Shown here piece by piece: positions 38,801 to 47,560 of a DNA stretch of 64,000 nt. Source of the stretch: Onchocerca volvulus (lineage: Eukaryota; Nematoda; Chromadorea; Rhabditida; Onchocercidae); NCBI GenBank assembly GCA_000499405.2, contig HG738140.1, positions 3,215,631 through 3,279,630 on the forward strand, read 5' to 3'. A program made the translations under genes and the position numbers. Each line of letters starts with the position of its first letter. Positions within the stretch are counted from its first letter, which is position 1. The notes beneath the pieces were generated by a model, which made no database searches, was not told the DNA's origin, and was given only the letters and a program-made list of their open reading frames with translations.

Positions 38801-41330
38801 TAATTAGTTATATATATTCATTTAAAAAAATAATGTGCTTAACAATTACTTTTTTGATAGTTTAATAAAAATGAACGAACTACAGTAATTTTAGGATTGG
38901 TACTGCATTAAATTTTTGGGATAATAGCGTACGGTAAATGTACAGTATGCATTATAATTTTTTTAATGTAAAGAATACATGAATACACTTCCTTGTGTAA
39001 TTAAATGATTTTATTAAATGTTAATTCACAAAATTATTGTTTTTTTATTTGCCACTACTATTATTATTAATTAATTGCTTTATTAAAAAAAAAAAAACCA
39101 ATAATGCGAAAAATTTATTCAATAATAGGAAACATTATTGATAAAGCAATTAATTAGGATAATAATGCAGCAACATGATTAGAACAATAATCTTTTTTAT
39201 TCCAGCATAAGTTTGTAATTATTGCTAAAGTTAATTAATGACAATAATATGATAGATTGTTTTTATCAATGTCTGTGTAATTAATTTATTCTTAAGTGAT
39301 TGATTAGAACATAGTAGTTTCTACAAAATTACTATTCTAGCAATATGGTATACAATAATAATGTTCTTTTTTTGTAATAAAAATTTTTTTGTTTTTATTT
39401 TCCTTTCCTTTATTACATATGTCTTTGAATTTTTTCGATATTCGCAGAAAAAAAAAAAAAAAGATAAATTTGTTAGAGAGATTTGATTGATTTGCTGTTG
39501 AATATTATTGGTCCCGTTAATATTCAATACATAATATTGATGATAATAGTAATAATGATAGTGATGATAAGAATAACGATTTGCGACATGCGACATTTCT
39601 CACTGAATGACAGAGCTTCCACAATTCCTTCATTTTATATTCTACCTTCAACTTTTCACCTACGAAAAATATCATAACATTATATATATCTATGCCCTTG
39701 AATTTTGTTTCATACATCTGAAGGTCATTTTATGCATGAATTATCAACAAAAAGATTAGCATATACAAAATTTCAAAATATTTTTTTTTATACCAAAAAA
39801 AAAGTTTCTCGCTTCATTATATCGAAATTTTACTAATTTACAACATTCCTTTAAAAATTAAGGAAGAGGTTTCTCCTACTACATTGAAGTTTGTAATTTC
39901 AAAAAAAAAAAAAAAAAAAAAGAAAAAATGCAATAAATTCCAAATTTTATTCTATGAAAAAATCAAGTGTAAAAAATTGATAAAAACATTATCTATTTTG
40001 GTGGCATGCATCAAAAACTTTCTAATATTTATAACTTCAAAATACTAATCTCATCTAAAATTTTTTTAACTCGACCATAATTTTGATGAAATAATTTCAT
40101 TATGAATAAAGAGAACTGTTGGAATATTTGAAGTCATTTAATTTTGATTCACTTTTTCTAAAATTATGCAAATCTAAGATTTGACTTGATTATTACATTT
40201 TATAAAGCGAAGGAATCGAAAAAGATGCCCGCATGAAAAGATAAGTTAAGAAGATTATTTTGAAAAACTTGTTTTATAAAAGTTCAAAATTATAAATTAG
40301 CAAATTTTTGAAAATTTCTAATCCACTTTTTTTCTTCTGCTCGTCTTAAAAAATGATGCCAAAACGTTTTCATTGGATGATTTTAATTAACCGCAATTTT
40401 CTAATTACTAATTTTACTTGGTCTTTTTTCAACTTGAATTAAAATAGCAGACATTAGTAATTTCTAACTAATACCAATTTTTCATAATACATCGGAAAAT
40501 AATAATAAACAAGATGACTAGAAAAAAAAAAAAGAATGTCTGAGGGTTGAAATGAGGATGAGATTAACAACAATTTAAAAAATAAGTGAAATTTTTAAAA
40601 AAAGGGAAAAAATTATTTTGCTCTTTTCGTAGATAACTTCTTTTTAATTTTCTCCTCTATTTTCAGAATTCAATTTTAAAATCAATATATATAAGAAAAT
40701 TATTAATTAAAAGTAATATAGAGGACTATTTTTCTAGGTATGCGATAAAATTTTGGAATTAATTTAAATCCTATTTAACTCATCTTCTTTTTTTCCCCAT
40801 TTGTTACTTTCAGAGTGGTATTATTAGTTTGCTAATAAGAAATAAAAAAATAAAGTCATTCAAAACTTGAAATTTTCTAGAAAATTTCCATATCTAATTT
40901 GATAAAAAAAAAAAAGAAAGAAAAGAAGAAAAAAAAAACGAAAAAATTAGGCGAAGAAATAAATGCTAAAAAAAAAGAGAATAATAAATAAAATGCACTA
41001 TTTTTTAAGTGGCTTAGTTATTTCGAATGGCAAAATGAATAAAATTAATTGATAAGAAAATAAAAAAGTCATTTTATAGATTAGTTATTTTGTTAATTGA
41101 TAAAGTTATTAATCGATTGCTAAATTATTTTAAATGACAATCAGCTGATTAGTTGATAAATAATTAATTGATTAATTGATAAATTAACCTTTTGGATCCT
41201 TAGATCTACCACATAATTGCTGAATTTTTCCACTCTCAGTGGAATGATTTAAGAATTGATAACGAGCTGGTGGATATGTTAGCCTGATATTTGCTGTAAC
41301 TAATGGTAGCAACAGTAATATCCATATCAT
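18163..41330 (-). CDS. Large mosaic DOMON/TIL/EGF/SEA type I membrane protein
   Basis: I resolve 34 exons whose phases all join, giving 5,205 coding bases (about 1,734 residues). Exons, first to last: 41189-41330, 38667-38734, 38393-38484, 37970-38097, 37100-37198, 36226-36348, 34910-35010, 31814-31969, 31177-31401, 30782-30962, 30374-30615, 29766-29877, 29153-29401, 28673-28854, 27362-27625, 26718-26808, 25950-26272, 25548-25754, 24950-25082, 24165-24374, 23852-24052, 23520-23620, 23268-23343, 22629-22876, 21842-22058, 21437-21597, 20977-21084, 20808-20869, 20296-20383, 20018-20090, 19402-19532, 19028-19079, 18648-18835, 18163-18333. Exon 8 may instead end at 31714 with an alternative acceptor at exon 9 (about 1,761 residues). 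Domains: signal peptide 1-13, LPMO-like 14-144, EGF x2 150-217, DOMON first half 218-285, TIL x3 310-555, DOMON 643-800 and 820-985, RPKR 1018-1021, DOMON second half 1110-1235, DOMON 1255-1392, SEA 1445-1530, transmembrane about 1567-1588, cytoplasmic tail to 1734. The protein is probably a cell-surface or matrix protein; its ligand is unknown. I assign no symbol. Confidence 0.85.
19402..20090 (-). CDS. Exons 30-31: SEA C-terminus and transmembrane helix
   Basis: Exon 30 encodes QIKLQSAEGLHLEIASVILR, the last SEA strand and stalk. Exon 31 encodes NWIILSVGVSLFLTAIFLVC followed by CIISRSRKVRSDNC. A single hydrophobic helix of about 22 residues followed by R/K residues gives a type I orientation. 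The intron between them contains the 19.56-19.92 kb satellite. Confidence 0.85.
19560..19915. repeat. Satellite of about 36-bp units with TACCGTATATGCAT core
   Basis: About nine degenerate units lie in the intron between exons 30 and 31, each roughly AAATTGATACGGTTGGTACC followed by GTATATGCATCTT. The core contains the palindromic GGTACC/GGTACCG and ATGCAT words. Confidence 0.85.
20296..21084 (-). CDS. Exons 27-29: SEA domain
   Basis: The chain reads FDVLMRILNRDWNPSFANRN, EFHQLAAEVINEVNAMVKTK, FPEMRVIEIKKFKEGSILAF and MTLFSEDD. The NxDWNP start, the amphipathic helix and the G-S-I-L strand after the turn match SEA domains. GS followed by two aliphatic residues is the usual autoproteolysis site. 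It sits directly before the membrane, as in mucins and other shed receptors. Exon 28 (20808-20869, phases 0 and 2) is only 62 bases and lies under a spurious plus-strand frame. Confidence 0.8.
21437..22876 (-). CDS. Exons 24-26: DOMON module 4
   Basis: The Cys lead is CSGNYSYPANCTNEKCTY, then ISWWTDGKKISFSLSATIP and HWTGIGFSHDGSMAHSDIIS (exon 24). Exon 25 has VLDMFSPGYSRPKIDTEQDL and CIYFLYPVNGGEI. Exon 26 carries the tail GTKICPTLCGNN and a spacer. It aligns with modules 2 and 3, including the W-T-G-I/V-GFS turn, the Met and the C-x-Y-F-L-x-PV-x-GG strand. Confidence 0.8.
23268..24052 (-). CDS. Exons 21-23: second half of the outer DOMON domain
   Basis: Exon 21 encodes MEHSMDCLDIVIGLINDND, then RDYYSFSQLTPLPDEFFGGQ and DSLTSAIAYQQDGITTVIFR. 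Exon 22 encodes ADRTISSKETTVIWAKGGKF. Exon 23 ends GELIIDFFG. The MDC-x-DIVIG ... DYY ... GG-x-DSLT ... DG-x-TT-x-FR ... VIWA-x-G series is the C-terminal half of Skeletor-type DOMON domains, and here it has no matching first half next to it. The missing half is in exons 7-8. The position that is usually His in an ADH-type motif reads ADR. Confidence 0.75.
24165..25082 (-). CDS. Exons 19-20: basic linker with furin-type site, acidic spacer
   Basis: Exon 19 encodes NRRQMNNRPKRQSQDPF; RPKR followed by Q fits the R-x-K-R furin consensus (residues about 1018-1021). Exon 20 encodes a 69-residue Glu/Ser/Pro-rich spacer with a repeated SIPDSTAQ/VDSTAQ word. No fold is expected. Cleavage here would release the N-terminal two-thirds unless disulfides or the paired outer DOMON halves hold it. 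Confidence 0.7.
25548..26272 (-). CDS. Exons 17-18: DOMON module 3
   Basis: Same layout as module 2. The Cys lead is CETEYRYPAGCNDAACDY, followed by RWTGIGFSRNGQMENSDIYI, TITFRRKILP, MCYYFLFPVGGGRV and the tail SRTKICICDQ. The second half lacks the His seen in module 2. The shared exon break before the TITF/second-half strands and the shared tail suggest modules 2, 3 and 4 arose by internal duplication of a two-exon unit. Confidence 0.8.
26718..29401 (-). CDS. Exons 13-16: spacer, then DOMON module 2
   Basis: Exon 13 (29153-29401) is an 82-residue Ser/Thr/Asn-rich spacer with several possible N-glycosylation sites. Exon 14 opens the module with a three-Cys lead (DVCYGDWRWPPGCRDCDYRI), then WNYLDDTDEIEFSIE and WWTGVGFSPTGTM. 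Exon 15 continues IEADIIIVKSRNGELSLHDM, then ADHHF and CYKFLFPVSGGRL. Exon 16 ends with ERKICIQSC. This is the only module here that keeps both a Met after the GFS turn and a His near ADHHF, positions that resemble heme-ligand positions in heme-binding DOMON proteins (inference). The exon 15 donor is GTTTGT, weaker but used elsewhere in this gene. Confidence 0.8.
27690..28140. mobile_element. Two Helitron-end copies, tail to tail
   Basis: Within the intron between exons 14 and 15. A plus-oriented 3' end finishes with GCAGCTAG at 27932-27939. It is followed directly by a reverse-oriented copy starting TCTATATAAATAAAAATGG. The flanking parts (27710-27850 and 27990-28135) are themselves similar, each with CCGATT then TTTCAAA, a CATACTTAC/TGTACTTAC word, CATG then CCGT and AAAGTA. 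All match the Helitron terminal region at 50.9-51.1 kb. Confidence 0.65.
28197..28305. repeat. (TAA)n microsatellite
   Basis: About 36 trinucleotide units, interrupted by TGA, TAC and ACA variants. Intronic. Confidence 0.95.
28340..28527 (+). mobile_element. Helitron 3'-end copy ending CTAG/T
   Basis: It aligns over its full length with the reverse complement of 50876-51065. Shared words are AAAGACTTTCCG, ATTTAAGATTTT, GGAGGTTTAAGATTTTGAAC and TTATTTATATAGA. The end is GTCGGACACGTAAAGTGTAG and then AAGCTAG at 28521-28527, followed by T. The terminal hairpin has decayed. Intronic in the large gene. Confidence 0.7.
29766..31401 (-). CDS. Exons 9-12: three TIL cysteine-rich modules
   Basis: TIL 1 (exon 9) includes CDWTRFPETIPNCPRVC, CVCKEGYVRSANDNNTCVP and ends FC. 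TIL 2 (exon 10) includes WAKCGIACEPTC, CPASCDEPACTCADNFVRY and FWGDC. TIL 3 is split over exons 11-12: CGINETINECGRACETNC joined to CTQCYRPACACIHGYAR and VYWAEC. The ten-Cys spacing and the C-x-C-x2-G/F-x-R turn match trypsin-inhibitor-like domains. Exon 11 also carries an acidic, Ser/Thr-rich spacer of about 55 residues before TIL 3. In a membrane mosaic these are as likely to be structural or binding modules as protease inhibitors. Confidence 0.8.
30092..30345. repeat. Intronic direct repeat, about 139-bp period
   Basis: GATCAAATTC, ATATCATTTA then CG and GTAC, and TTCCGGAATT recur at 30092-30166 and 30231-30310. A third TTCCGGAATTGAAATAT lies near 30329. Confidence 0.7.
31714..35010 (-). 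CDS. Exons 7-8: first half of the outer DOMON domain
   Basis: Exon 7 (34910-35010) ends DNDKIYWRILQ. Exon 8 starts NEIEFVLKFKTDSWVGIGWK, the first strands of a DOMON beta-sandwich with the W-x-GIGW motif. The chain then runs into a Ser/Thr-rich linker instead of the second half of the fold, which I find about 7.7 kb downstream in exons 21-23. Exon 8 has two usable donors: GTAAAT after 31814 (phase 0, fits exon 9 at 31401) and GTGAGA after 31714 (phase 1). The 2.9-kb intron between the two exons carries a (TA)n run and a plus-strand exon-like remnant. Confidence 0.75.
32820..32881. repeat. (TA)n microsatellite
   Basis: Uninterrupted TA dinucleotides for about 62 bases in intron 7 of the large gene, just before the plus-strand remnant. 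Confidence 0.95.
32959..33285 (+). pseudogene. Plus-strand exon-like remnant inside intron 7
   Basis: One reading frame runs about 109 codons from a TTTCAG acceptor (AG at about 32957-32958) with only two stops (TGA near 33091, TAA near 33137). The text is strongly protein-like: NELFLNVNVNKTDNEKVYF, YDDLLSNDIEFRYERMDKW, YITIDWKDGRKQVFI, DISRSRFLDFFAIIPNFILL and ELTNCSNTNSTNK. In DNA this AT-rich about ten stops would be expected. It lies opposite to, and within an intron of, the large gene. I do not recognise the family. The TGA falls where a Trp would fit. A broken nested gene or a retained exon of a moved gene is likely. Confidence 0.45.
35326..35381. repeat. Perfect 28-bp tandem duplication
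   Basis: Two identical copies (35326-35353, 35354-35381) of a unit starting AGCAATACTTGAATATAGCA, intronic. Confidence 0.95.
36226..37198 (-). CDS. Exons 5-6: two EGF-like modules
   Basis: Exon 5 encodes CLNNGKRKHGICECDSHSSG followed by DNC. Exon 6 encodes ECKDEKDCNNRGKC, then CFCQRGYFGKMCQ. The C-x-C-x7-8-C endings and the GYFG turn are EGF hallmarks. Each module is close to one exon with phase-1 boundaries, the usual shuffling phase. These probably serve as spacer or adhesive modules between the N-terminal domain and the DOMON region. Confidence 0.8.
37970..41330 (-). CDS. Exons 1-4: signal peptide and LPMO-like domain
   Basis: This is part of the large gene. After the signal peptide the mature chain begins NIRLTYPPARYQF and continues with LCGRSKDPKGTVTWL, SGEDVNITWFQSLTHNGKL, ATIMLPKNYECYNCVIRIM and YSSYSCANVNIV. 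The PPAR...CG start, the GE-x-VNITW strand and the C-x2-C ... CAN pattern resemble the chitin-binding/lytic polysaccharide monooxygenase-like fold. This is by pattern memory, not by search. An active LPMO begins with His after signal cleavage; here the predicted first residue is Asn, so copper-dependent activity is not expected. Exon 3 (38393-38484) is easily missed, but without it the phases of exons 2 and 4 do not join. Exon 4's acceptor could alternatively be about 18 bases upstream. Confidence 0.7.
38735..41188 (-). other. Intron 1 of the large gene (2.45 kb)
   Basis: AT-rich filler. A 66-codon minus-strand frame at 39517-39717 contains a Leu/Ser run from a simple-sequence patch and is not supported by phases. 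Confidence 0.5.
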
Positions 41331-41340
41331 GCTCCCTCCT
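41331..41340 (-). promoter_or_regulatory. Probable trans-splice acceptor of the large gene
   Basis: On the minus strand TTCTATTTTAG (AG at 41339-41340) lies 8 bases before the ATG at 41330. A leader this short with a clean acceptor fits spliced-leader addition. It also supports this ATG, which begins a good signal peptide (MIWILLLLPLVTA). Confidence 0.6.
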
Positions 41341-44316
41341 AAAATAGAAAATAATTTAAATAATTTAAAATTGAAAAAAAATCGGGAAATTAATTCGAAT
41401 GATAAAATTTAATAAATATTAAAAGCGAAACGATTTTTTTTTTTCGCCTGATATCTTCAACAAATTTCGAAAGAAAAGAAAGATCATATTATCAGTTATG
41501 AAACAATTCTATTTTAAGTTATCCGATTATATCGAATATGATGATAACATTGTTGAAAAATTTCAACAAAACATACTTCAATATATTTCTACTTTTATCA
41601 CCTAATCATTCTAATTTTCATAAATCAAATTGGATTTTATCAATGAAAAACTCGAAACAAAACTTGAGAAATCGAAAATTTACAAATTCTTATAATAGAA
41701 TCAATCAACTGAATAGATTATATTTCAATTTTCCAATTCAAAATTATATCATAAAGATAAGATGACATCATTTTAATAATAGTTTACATTTCTTTTTTTA
41801 GTTTCAAAAAAAGAAATAAAAAATGATCAGAAAGTAAAATAAAAATAAAGAATTATTTATTCTTGCATATAATATTAAAATAAATTTCAATGATAACAAG
41901 AATTCAATTATAAAAAAGCAATTCTTCATATACACATTTAGTTTGGATGATTGGGTGAAAGGTCAAATGTCCTTGAAGTGTGTCAAATGCAGACTTTTTT
42001 TTTTTTTTTATAGTCCATTGCGGTCATTTTGAAAGTTGAAAATTCCTCTCATCCCCATTCAACTACATCAAAATTGCTCAATTATTTTCAATTTTTTATA
42101 TCACCATAGCGAATTTTTTTTTTCCTTTATTGCGTAGTTTTTTTTTTTTGATTGAAATTAACAAACCATTGTAAAATTGCATTTTTCTTCGATCTGTGAC
42201 TTTTCACATTTCAAATTTATTCCTACCAACTGACTATCAAATGATTTGAAAGAAAAAACGAAATCAGTATTGGAATTCAAATGTATAATAACTTCACAGC
42301 AAAACCTCAAATGGAATATTAAAAAATAATTTTAGCGAAATGGAAATGTTTACTGAAAAACTCAAAATTGATAATATTTCAAATAAAATTCCTAATTCAT
42401 TTGAAATATGCAGCATTGGCAAATTTGATCAGATAAAAAGAACTACCGCTAGTTTAAATCTAATAAATTATCATACAAAAGAATTTTAGAATCTAAATAT
42501 TAAAAAAAAAAATATCAAAAAAAAAAGATAGAACTTTGTAGCAAATAGCAAATCAAAAATTAATAAAAATAATTTATTGATAAATTTAATACTATTTTAG
42601 GTAATAGTTTATTTATTTAGCTAAAATTCGTATTCAAATAATCAATGATAATAAATTATTATCAATACTGAACAAAATATATGTGAATAAAAAAAAAAAA
42701 ATTAGATGTTAAAATATACAGTATGAATATATACATAAATTTTTGTGATTGTTAATGTCAGTGGAAATTACAATTTTTAAAGCAACAATCGAAAAAACAG
42801 CAAATATTGCTGGAAACAGAAAACAAAATCATGGTACTGTGGACAGAGGATAATTAATTTTAGGATTTGTCATTAGGAAAAAAGAAAGTTATTTTAAAGA
42901 GAAAAATTGAAATTAACAAGGAAAAAGAATTGCATGTATGATATATCTTACGATGTAAAACTAGAAATCAAAAAAAGGAACTTTTTTTTTGAATCAAAAA
43001 AAAGTTTTTCTGAAAAAAAGAAAAAAAAAAAGTGGACAATGAGGAATGAAAGGCGGGAAAGGAGAAGAGAAAAATAAAGGAGAAAATAATTGAAAAATTT
43101 TTTTTTCAATGAAATTTTACTAATTCCATGCTATTAAAGGAATAATAATATCAAGATAATATGTAATACTGGCAAAAGTTATAGGCTATAAGGACAAATT
43201 TTATTGGAAAAAGATCACGTGGTAAGATGATTATAGTGATAACCGGATGATGATAATGATCAACTTACGATAACGATTTCAAAAAGTGAGATAAAATAGA
43301 TTAATATATAAAAAAAAAAAAAGAAAGATTTTTTTTGATTGATGGAAATTAAAGAAGGCAAGTGAAAAGAAATAGCATTTGATGATTTCTTATGATAAAT
43401 TTTAATGGAATTTTAGCTTTTGCACATTTTACTGATAACAATCAGCTAAATTAATAAAGGAAGTTTTTTTATTTTTTTTTTAAATGAAATTTTACCAATT
43501 TCTTGATAGTGAGAATTATAATGAAATGAAATTCGTTATGCATTTTAGGTTTCATTTGAATCATTTAATATTTGCATTTTCTTTTTCAACAAAATTACAG
43601 CAATCTTAAAATTCAATCTTAAAAACACCAATTTTAAGATTAAATTTTATGAATGTTTCGATTTATCAGATAATAATGAAATCATAAATTTTACCCAAAA
43701 AATCATTGACTAAAAAGTTCCAATTTTATTTCTCTAACTCACTTTTAAACAAAAAAAAAAAAATAAAAATAAAATAAAAAGATAAAAAAAGGAAATCAAA
43801 TTTCAATTAAATAAAATCTCATTGTTTATGCTTGACCATAAATTAAATAATATTAAAACCTATGCATAATTAATTCGAATTTGATTTCAAATTAAACAAT
43901 AAGAATAAACCTACATTTAATCCAAATAAAATTTAAATTTAATGATCAATTAAATGATAAATAAGAAATTATGCTCAATTTAGTATTTTAATGGAAACAA
44001 TAAAAAAGACGGGAAGAAAATAAAAAATGGATTACTTATTTTTTCTCTTTTTTTGCATTAATTTATAATCATATAAAATTCATTTTACGACTAAAAAGTG
44101 ATAAGAGAGTAGAAGTAACTCGAAAGATGAAAGATAAGATGATATCTTAATAAAAAAAAAAAAAAAAAAAATTTTTAAAAATTGAAAAATACCATAGAAG
44201 AGGAAAAATCGATAACGAATAGTAAATTAATGGAATTTATTTAATATTTTAAATAACGTTTCTATTGCGATAATATTTCCTCTCTCTATGATGAATAGAT
44301 AAACATATGATATCGC

Positions 44317-44370
44317 GGGGTGCGGGGGAGGAAAAATGGGAGGGCGAAAAGCGGGAAAAGTGGGAGGGGG
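44317..44370 (+). other. G-rich patch with quadruplex potential
   Basis: GGGGTGCGGGGGAGG, then GGGAGGG, GCGGGAAAAG and GTGGGAGGGGG give at least five runs of three or more G within about 55 bases, in otherwise very AT-rich DNA. A C-rich counterpart (CCCACTCCAACCCCTCCC) lies at about 44549-44566, so the two could also pair. Confidence 0.7.
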
Positions 44371-46497
44371 TGTTCAGGATTTGAATGCGAGAAATTGATT
44401 GGATTGTCCTTCAAAACAAACTTTTACATCAATCCTTTCCAAAATTTAGATCATCTTTCTATCTTCCTTTTCTTCCTTCTCTTCTTCCTCCATTTCTTTT
44501 AACAATTTTAAATGAAAGACAAGAATTTCGACCTGAAACTTCCTTCTTCCCACTCCAACCCCTCCCGCCTTCCATCATTCCTAAATCATTGATGATATTG
44601 GAATCGTAGAAATGCAGTGTAGTAATTGGTATTCTAAAAGATTGAATTCTTTTCCTAATCGTAATGATGTTGTCGATGTCGGTGAAAATCGATCAGATTT
44701 GAATATTCGATTAAATTTCGACCAAATTATAGTTTTTTTTTCAAGTTACACAATTTTTTGACAGTTTGATTCTTTTAACTTGAAGCAAATTAAAATCTTT
44801 AATTCAATAATTTTTTAAAATATTGACGCAAAATAAAAAAAAAAAAACGGCACATTTTCTAAAAAAAGAAAGAGAAAAAAAAAACGAAAATAAATTTGAT
44901 TAAAATTAAAAATATTTTAAAAAATAACTATTATGTTACATTTAGTTATTTTTTAAAAATCGGCAAAAAATTATTAAAATTCAAATTTAAAATTAATTTA
45001 AAAATGATTAATTCGAATAAAATTTAATTCATGAGAGAGAAAAAAAAAGAAAGTGAAAGAAAGAAAATTCAAACAATATGAATTAAGGGAACAAAAACGA
45101 AGATTTGCAGAAAATTGTATTTAAATGATTTTAAATTATTTCGGCTCCCCTGAAACAAAAAAAAAAAAAAGAAAAAAAAAATGAAAATGAAATAATAGTT
45201 TGATTGGATAAAGGACGAATAAAAAGATGAGGAATAATTTCAATTTCGAATAAATCTTAAATTAAATTTTTCATGACAATAGATATATTTCATCAAATAA
45301 TTTCACTAATTGTGACAAACAAAAAAAAAAAAAAAAAAAAAATAGCAAGAATATAAATGTTACAATAAAAGGAAATCAATTAAAAATCATAATCGCTCCA
45401 AAGAATTGTAAACAAAATAGATATATTTTATTAATAATAAACAAAACAAGTTTTTTTGTCTATTCATAAATAATAAATAATTCAAAGTAAACTATATTTA
45501 ATCCGGGTTTAAAAATAGCAAATAACTAAAACAAATAACAGTAATAATAGTAATTATATCCACTACTTTTTGGGATTTAATTAATTAATTCATATTATCA
45601 CGCAAAATTGAGAGAAACGAACAATTTTTGAAAAATAACATTAGGTAATGTTAGTCCAATGATTTTTATATTTTATATCATGTCGAGGAAAAAAAAAATA
45701 CATACAAAATTAGAAAAATAAATCTTTTGTGAGAATTAAATTCATTTTAAAGTAATAAATTAACAAGAATTGAATGGTACCAAATTTTACAACCATTCGT
45801 TTTTTATGACTTTACATTCTTGTTTTTCTTTTTTTTTTTTTTCGTTTTTATTATAAACAATTATAATACATAAAAAAAAGAGAAAAAATATTAAATATAA
45901 GATTAATTAAACTGTGAAAGATTATAAATTTTTTCTTGCCAAATAGTTTTTTTTTTTCATTTTATAATAAATTTTTTATTTATTTTTTTTCTTATGCTAC
46001 CAAAAAACAAATCTTTTATCGTTTAACTTTTACTTTTTTCGCTTTTTTTTTTTTTTTTTTTTCTATCAAATTTTTAGTCTATTACGATTCCCCAGAAAAA
46101 ATGAATTATTAATCGAAGGAAATTGTTTTAATTATAATTAGTTTTGCATTTTATTTAAATTTCACAAAAAAAAAATTATATTTTACATTCAATTTTGAAA
46201 ATTTCTGCAATTAGCAAATAATAAAACAATACAGTACTTATACTTATTCTTTAAACTATTTGAGTAAATCAACAAAATAAATGCTGAATTTATATGATCG
46301 TACAGATGTGTAAAAGTTGAAAATAATAAAATGATGATACTACTACTGTTGTCTTCTTGTGTCGTTCTTGTTGTCACTATCATCAAGGTCAATTGGACGA
46401 AATGACCCTTTCTTTTCTATCCGAAGGAGCCAAAATGATGAAAATTTCTTTCAGCCACCACATTGAGTAACACATATCATCAATAATTTCACATCTT

Positions 46498-46501
<4 letters not shown>

Positions 46502-46551
<50 letters not shown>
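46502..46551. repeat. T50 homopolymer
   Basis: Fifty consecutive T, the longest homopolymer noted in the window. Confidence 0.95.
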
Positions 46552-46552
<1 letters not shown>

Positions 46553-46969
46553 TTTTTTCTCTTTTAATTCAAATCCAACTGACAAGAATAATTGACCGAG
46601 AATGTAATTCGAATACAAATTTGTGCATAAAGAATGAAAAATTGATGACAAAAATGTGAAATACAACATAATGAACAATAATAGAATTGAAATTTGCTAA
46701 TAAAATACTAGAATGATAACAATGATAATGATATGATATTGTCAAATTTCATGAAATGATAATAATTTTTGGCTATAATAATATTTTGGTAAGTTATGAA
46801 GGCGAATTTTTTTTTTTGCGATAATTATTCAATTTTTTATAGTATATCTAAAAAATACTTCATAATATTTCAAGATTTTGTCATTAGAAATGCATCTTAG
46901 AGACTAAACTGTATTAATAATATTTAATCATAATTGAAATTAATAATTATAAAACGGATGATAAGAGCG

Positions 46970-47560
46970 ATTGCAGAAGAAATCATTATTTTTATCACTA
47001 TATGTTAATGCCAATGAATAATTCTGATACAACTCAATTTCTAAAAGTTTTAAAATTATCATTTTTATCACTGTATGCATAAATAATGCTAGCTAAAATT
47101 ATATTTTTAAAAGTTTGGAAACTTTATTTTTAAAAGTAAAATCATTTTCATCACTATAAATATGTATATATATATATAAAATCATCATACTAACAAATAA
47201 TCATGAAAAGATTGCATGAAGGATAGTTATCTGCAATAATATTAATAATCATGATAATACCGAATTTCCAAAGATTCGAATCATTATTTCCATCATTATA
47301 TGCACACATAACAATGAATAATAATCATGATACTGTTATATTTTTTAAAGGTTATAAAATCATGAATTTCCATCACTATTTATGCATATATCATACTTAC
47401 TAATAATCATTATAAGATTGCGTGAGTGATAGTTATTAATGATAATTTTAGTAATCATGGTAATAATATATTTTTTATTAGCTTCGTATCATGATTTTTA
47501 CCATTGCATGCGCCCCCATTGCATAATGTTGGTTAAAATCATGAAAACATTATAATTATA
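46970..47560. repeat. Degenerate minisatellite with about 205-bp higher-order period
   Basis: Short units around TTTTCATCACTATATGCAT, AATAATCATGATA and TTTTTAAAAG recur near 46980, 47055, 47140, 47280, 47365 and 47490. A longer block beginning AATAATCATGAAAAGATTGC at 47197 returns at 47402 as AATAATCATTATAAGATTGC. Confidence 0.7.

Noticed and set aside
41538..41765. 75-codon plus-strand frame upstream of the large gene
   Set aside because: Asn/Ile/Lys-rich composition expected from AT-rich DNA; no acceptor, donor or motif.
46496..46678. Minus-strand frame ending in poly-Lys
   Set aside because: Produced by the T50 run.
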